This document shows, in pieces, positions 63,201 to 64,000 of a stretch of DNA of 64,000 bases. Origin of the DNA: RHLJ01 sp965242845 (GTDB taxonomy: Bacteria > Bacteroidota > Rhodothermia > Balneolales > Balneolaceae); contig CBDETC010000003.1 of assembly GCA_965242845.1 (NCBI GenBank), positions 496,001 through 560,000 of the forward strand, read 5' to 3'. The position numbers and the translations under genes are program-made. Within the stretch, counting starts at the first letter, position 1, and every line of letters starts with the position of its first letter. The notes below the pieces were generated by a model, which was not told the origin of the DNA, searched no databases, and saw nothing but the letters and a program-made list of their open reading frames with translations.

Positions 63201-64000
63201 GTTTCAACATCTCGAAGCTTTAGTGTTCCTCCACGTTCCACATAGAGCACATCCAGGTTAGGAAGGACAGCAAGAGCCATAGGGTTATTCGGGTTGTTAT
63301 CAACTACAGTGATTTGAAATTTATCTTCCGAAGAAGCATCAAAGCTGCCACTTACATCTCCACTGGCATATAAGATTCCTCCAAGAATGTGTTCCATGAA
63401 TAATGGTTCGGAATAGCTTTCTTCCGTATGTCCGCCAGCCGTATACCATGCTCGTCCACCGTCATAATCATGCATCCAGGCAATAGGATGATCAAAGCCC
63501 ATGGTTCCACCTGAGTAAGTACTCTCATCTAAGGTAGCCAGTACATGAACATCTCCACGGGGATTTTCCTGGAAGTTGTACCACTCATCAGTACGAACCC
63601 AGTAATCTGGTAATCCTTCAGTAGAGGGGTGGAGTTTGTCGGCTACTTCTATGGTTGCCGGGGTAGTTCCGGGAGGATGGCTCTCAAAATAAGCTCCCAC
63701 TAATCCACCATACCAGGGCCAGCTATATTCCGTATCAGAAGCAGCGTGAATACCTACAAAACCACCACCGCTTTGGATGTATTGCTCAAAGGCTTCTTGC
63801 TGAGTTTCATTCAAAACATCACCCGTGGTACTTAGGAAAATCACAGCATCATATTGAGACAGATTAGCGAAAGTGAAAGCTGAAGCGTCTTCCGTTGCGT
63901 CTACTTCGAAGTCGTTGTCGATGCCTAATTGTTGAATAGCAGCAATACCTTCATCGATAGAGCTGTGCCTAAAGCCTGCTGTTTTTGAAAAAACAAGCAC
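60290..64000 (-). CDS. ThuA / sugar-dehydrogenase / PKD / PA14 multidomain T9SS protein, 5' end outside window
   Basis: At least 1236 residues, running off base 64000, so the start and signal peptide are missing. Domains in order: ThuA-like (about 1-215, VFSKTAGFRHSSI and GGFVGIHAASDTEY), a PQQ-type sugar-dehydrogenase propeller (about 230-660, LIGIVLDPDFETN, DQCCHSGGDMEFD, RGKILRIHPEDDG), a PKD domain (about 675-755, YSWDFDEDGEEDANT), a His-rich segment (GHDDHDHGEGE near 795), a carbohydrate-binding-like domain (about 860-970), a PA14-like domain (about 990-1120) and a T9SS type A domain (NYPNPFNPTTQ, FNIAGQTV, SSGVYFYQL, final Lys). It is likely a secreted glycan-active protein. Confidence 0.93.
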   Translation of the reverse strand: MLVFSKTAGFRHSSIDEGIAAIQQLGIDNDFEVDATEDASAFTFANLSQYDAVIFLSTTGDVLNETQQEAFEQYIQSGGGFVGIHAASDTEYSWPWYGGLVGAYFESHPPGTTPATIEVADKLHPSTEGLPDYWVRTDEWYNFQENPRGDVHVLATLDESTYSGGTMGFDHPIAWMHDYDGGRAWYTAGGHTEESYSEPLFMEHILGGILYASGDVSGSFDASSEDKFQITVVDNNPNNPMALAVLPNLDVLYVERGGTLKLRDVETGIVQEAGQLSVDSGREDGLIGIVLDPDFETNSWVYLFYSTTEESVQRVSRFNFTDDEIDLATEEILLTIPVQRDQCCHSGGDMEFDNNGNLFITTGDNVNPFESNGYTPIDEQAGRAAWDAQGTSANTNDLRGKILRIHPEDDGTYTIPGGNLFTDPEDGLPEIYVMGTRNPFRMAVNRATGELVWGDVGPDAGGDSGTRGPRGYDEFNRTSTAGNFGWPYCIADNQAYVDYNFATETSGSAFDCSNPVNDSPNNTGATNLPPAQPAWLYYPYGDSNEWPELGSENARTAIGGAYYFYDSTNVETGSFPQYYDSTLFILEWTRNWIKEVRFDENGDLLQINSFLDGLTLNRPIDMDFGPDGAMYIIEWGTGFGGGNEDARIIKIDYVENLANRTPFAIASASVTSGPAPLEVDFFGSDSRDPDNDVLTYSWDFDEDGEEDANTANASFTYNDTGAFIATLTVTDPDSAFAIAQVNIVVGNTGPTVSIDLPLNGGFYEDGDYVEYEVSVTDPEDGSIGDGIECNDVVVEPSIGHDDHDHGEGERNGCFGEFLTVPHGDGPDNVFYVLSADYTDGGGAVGSPITGSATIILNQKLKQAQHAHEFFDLQTESTGDFMGGGLNVGFVNHGSYLRFGPMNFENIEYFTARYATQQNPARIELRLDSPTGELIASTQTSLTGGWQTYDYFTAKLDAPEGTHDDVYVVFSNPGQQGIGNLNWFEVHGGGVAKENPDSLKGLAASYFPSNDFTGEPEIRKEPMIAWNWENDSPMEGIPANGFSARWEGEIVSPASTGYRLVAEPINGTVTVWLNGEELISGDEEVTSRRFNMDEGEQQTLRVEYVHTTGDAGVYLRWSGIDPVNVIHENYLLADQEVLMVNNEEYEEDIPTGLSLFQNYPNPFNPTTQISFNLPEAGYAKLRVFNIAGQTVHQLVDQTMSQGFHSITFDASALSSGVYFYQLEFDGQVLSNKMVLLK

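Noticed and set aside
1..64000. CRISPR array, rRNA operon, prophage or IS transposase
   Set aside because: I looked for regular direct repeats with spacers, rRNA signatures and DDE or serine/tyrosine recombinase motifs and found none. The holin-family gene at 31210 is a chromosomal membrane protein family and does not indicate phage.

Overview
The window reads as a chromosomal segment of a free-living, Gram-negative member of the Bacteroidota / Balneolota-Rhodothermota side of the tree; a Balneola- or Gracilimonas-like genome is my best guess, but this is inference. Supporting signs: moderate-to-low GC, a dcw cluster without murF between murE and mraY, three large secreted proteins ending in type IX secretion (T9SS) sorting domains, the alternative GlmU of this phylum, and families such as DUF6580, DUF3179 and DUF6265. 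No phage, plasmid, transposase or CRISPR array was seen. It looks like stable core genome with small accessory patches.

Layout. 1-7250: division and cell-wall (dcw) operon on the minus strand, mraZ-rsmH-ftsL-ftsI-murE-mraY-murD (murD cut by the window edge), with MraZ-box-like repeats upstream of mraZ. 7330-11140: a short-chain dehydrogenase, then an lpxA / sugar dehydrogenase / flippase operon for surface glycolipid or glycan. 11200-15350: two T9SS-exported proteins (vanadium haloperoxidase-type and CRTAC1-type). 15456-17694: a plus-strand cassette of three pilin-like proteins. 17700-21065: methionine locus metY-osmC-metX, with a SAM-I riboswitch and terminator before metY. 21386-26245: tricorn-like protease, era, pdxJ. 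26326-29996: an NlpC/P60 lipoprotein, then alternative glmU and glmS divergently placed (UDP-GlcNAc supply). 30160-33850: small genes (membrane peptide, Hpt, GNAT, holin-like), NAD-type isocitrate dehydrogenase and a sugar-dehydrogenase lipoprotein. 34116-38118: a small unknown gene and DUF2256 facing a four-gene operon DUF4956-HlyD-TolC-SDR, which resembles an envelope-spanning export system with no recognised pump. 38199-41085: DUF6580, YceI, 3-methyladenine glycosylase, YihY. 41251-45568: mutS, a small membrane protein, a DUF559 gene inside inverted repeats, a GntR regulator. 45577-53065: an accessory stretch with tRNA-Tyr, an unknown 319-aa protein, SIMPL, DUF3179, DUF6265, galM, hisE and several families of structured non-coding repeats. 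53155-58616: gltB and hisF. 58712-64000: a truncated AMP-binding ligase, a CAT-anticodon tRNA, DoxX, and a giant ThuA / sugar-dehydrogenase / PKD / PA14 / T9SS protein that runs off the end.

The two most promising undescribed items are (i) a structured intergenic repeat family (two nearly full copies at 48510 and 51930 plus a partial copy at 52479) whose hairpins carry compensatory base changes, and (ii) the DUF4956-HlyD-TolC-SDR operon. Second-tier items are the three-gene pilin-like cassette, the DUF559 gene bracketed by hairpin-containing inverted repeats, the MraZ-box array, the tRNA-Tyr with a terminator-like hairpin touching its 5' end, and a 24-residue membrane peptide.

All calls come from reading the sequence and translations; no database search was run. 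Start codons are tentative because ribosome-binding sites are weak here.
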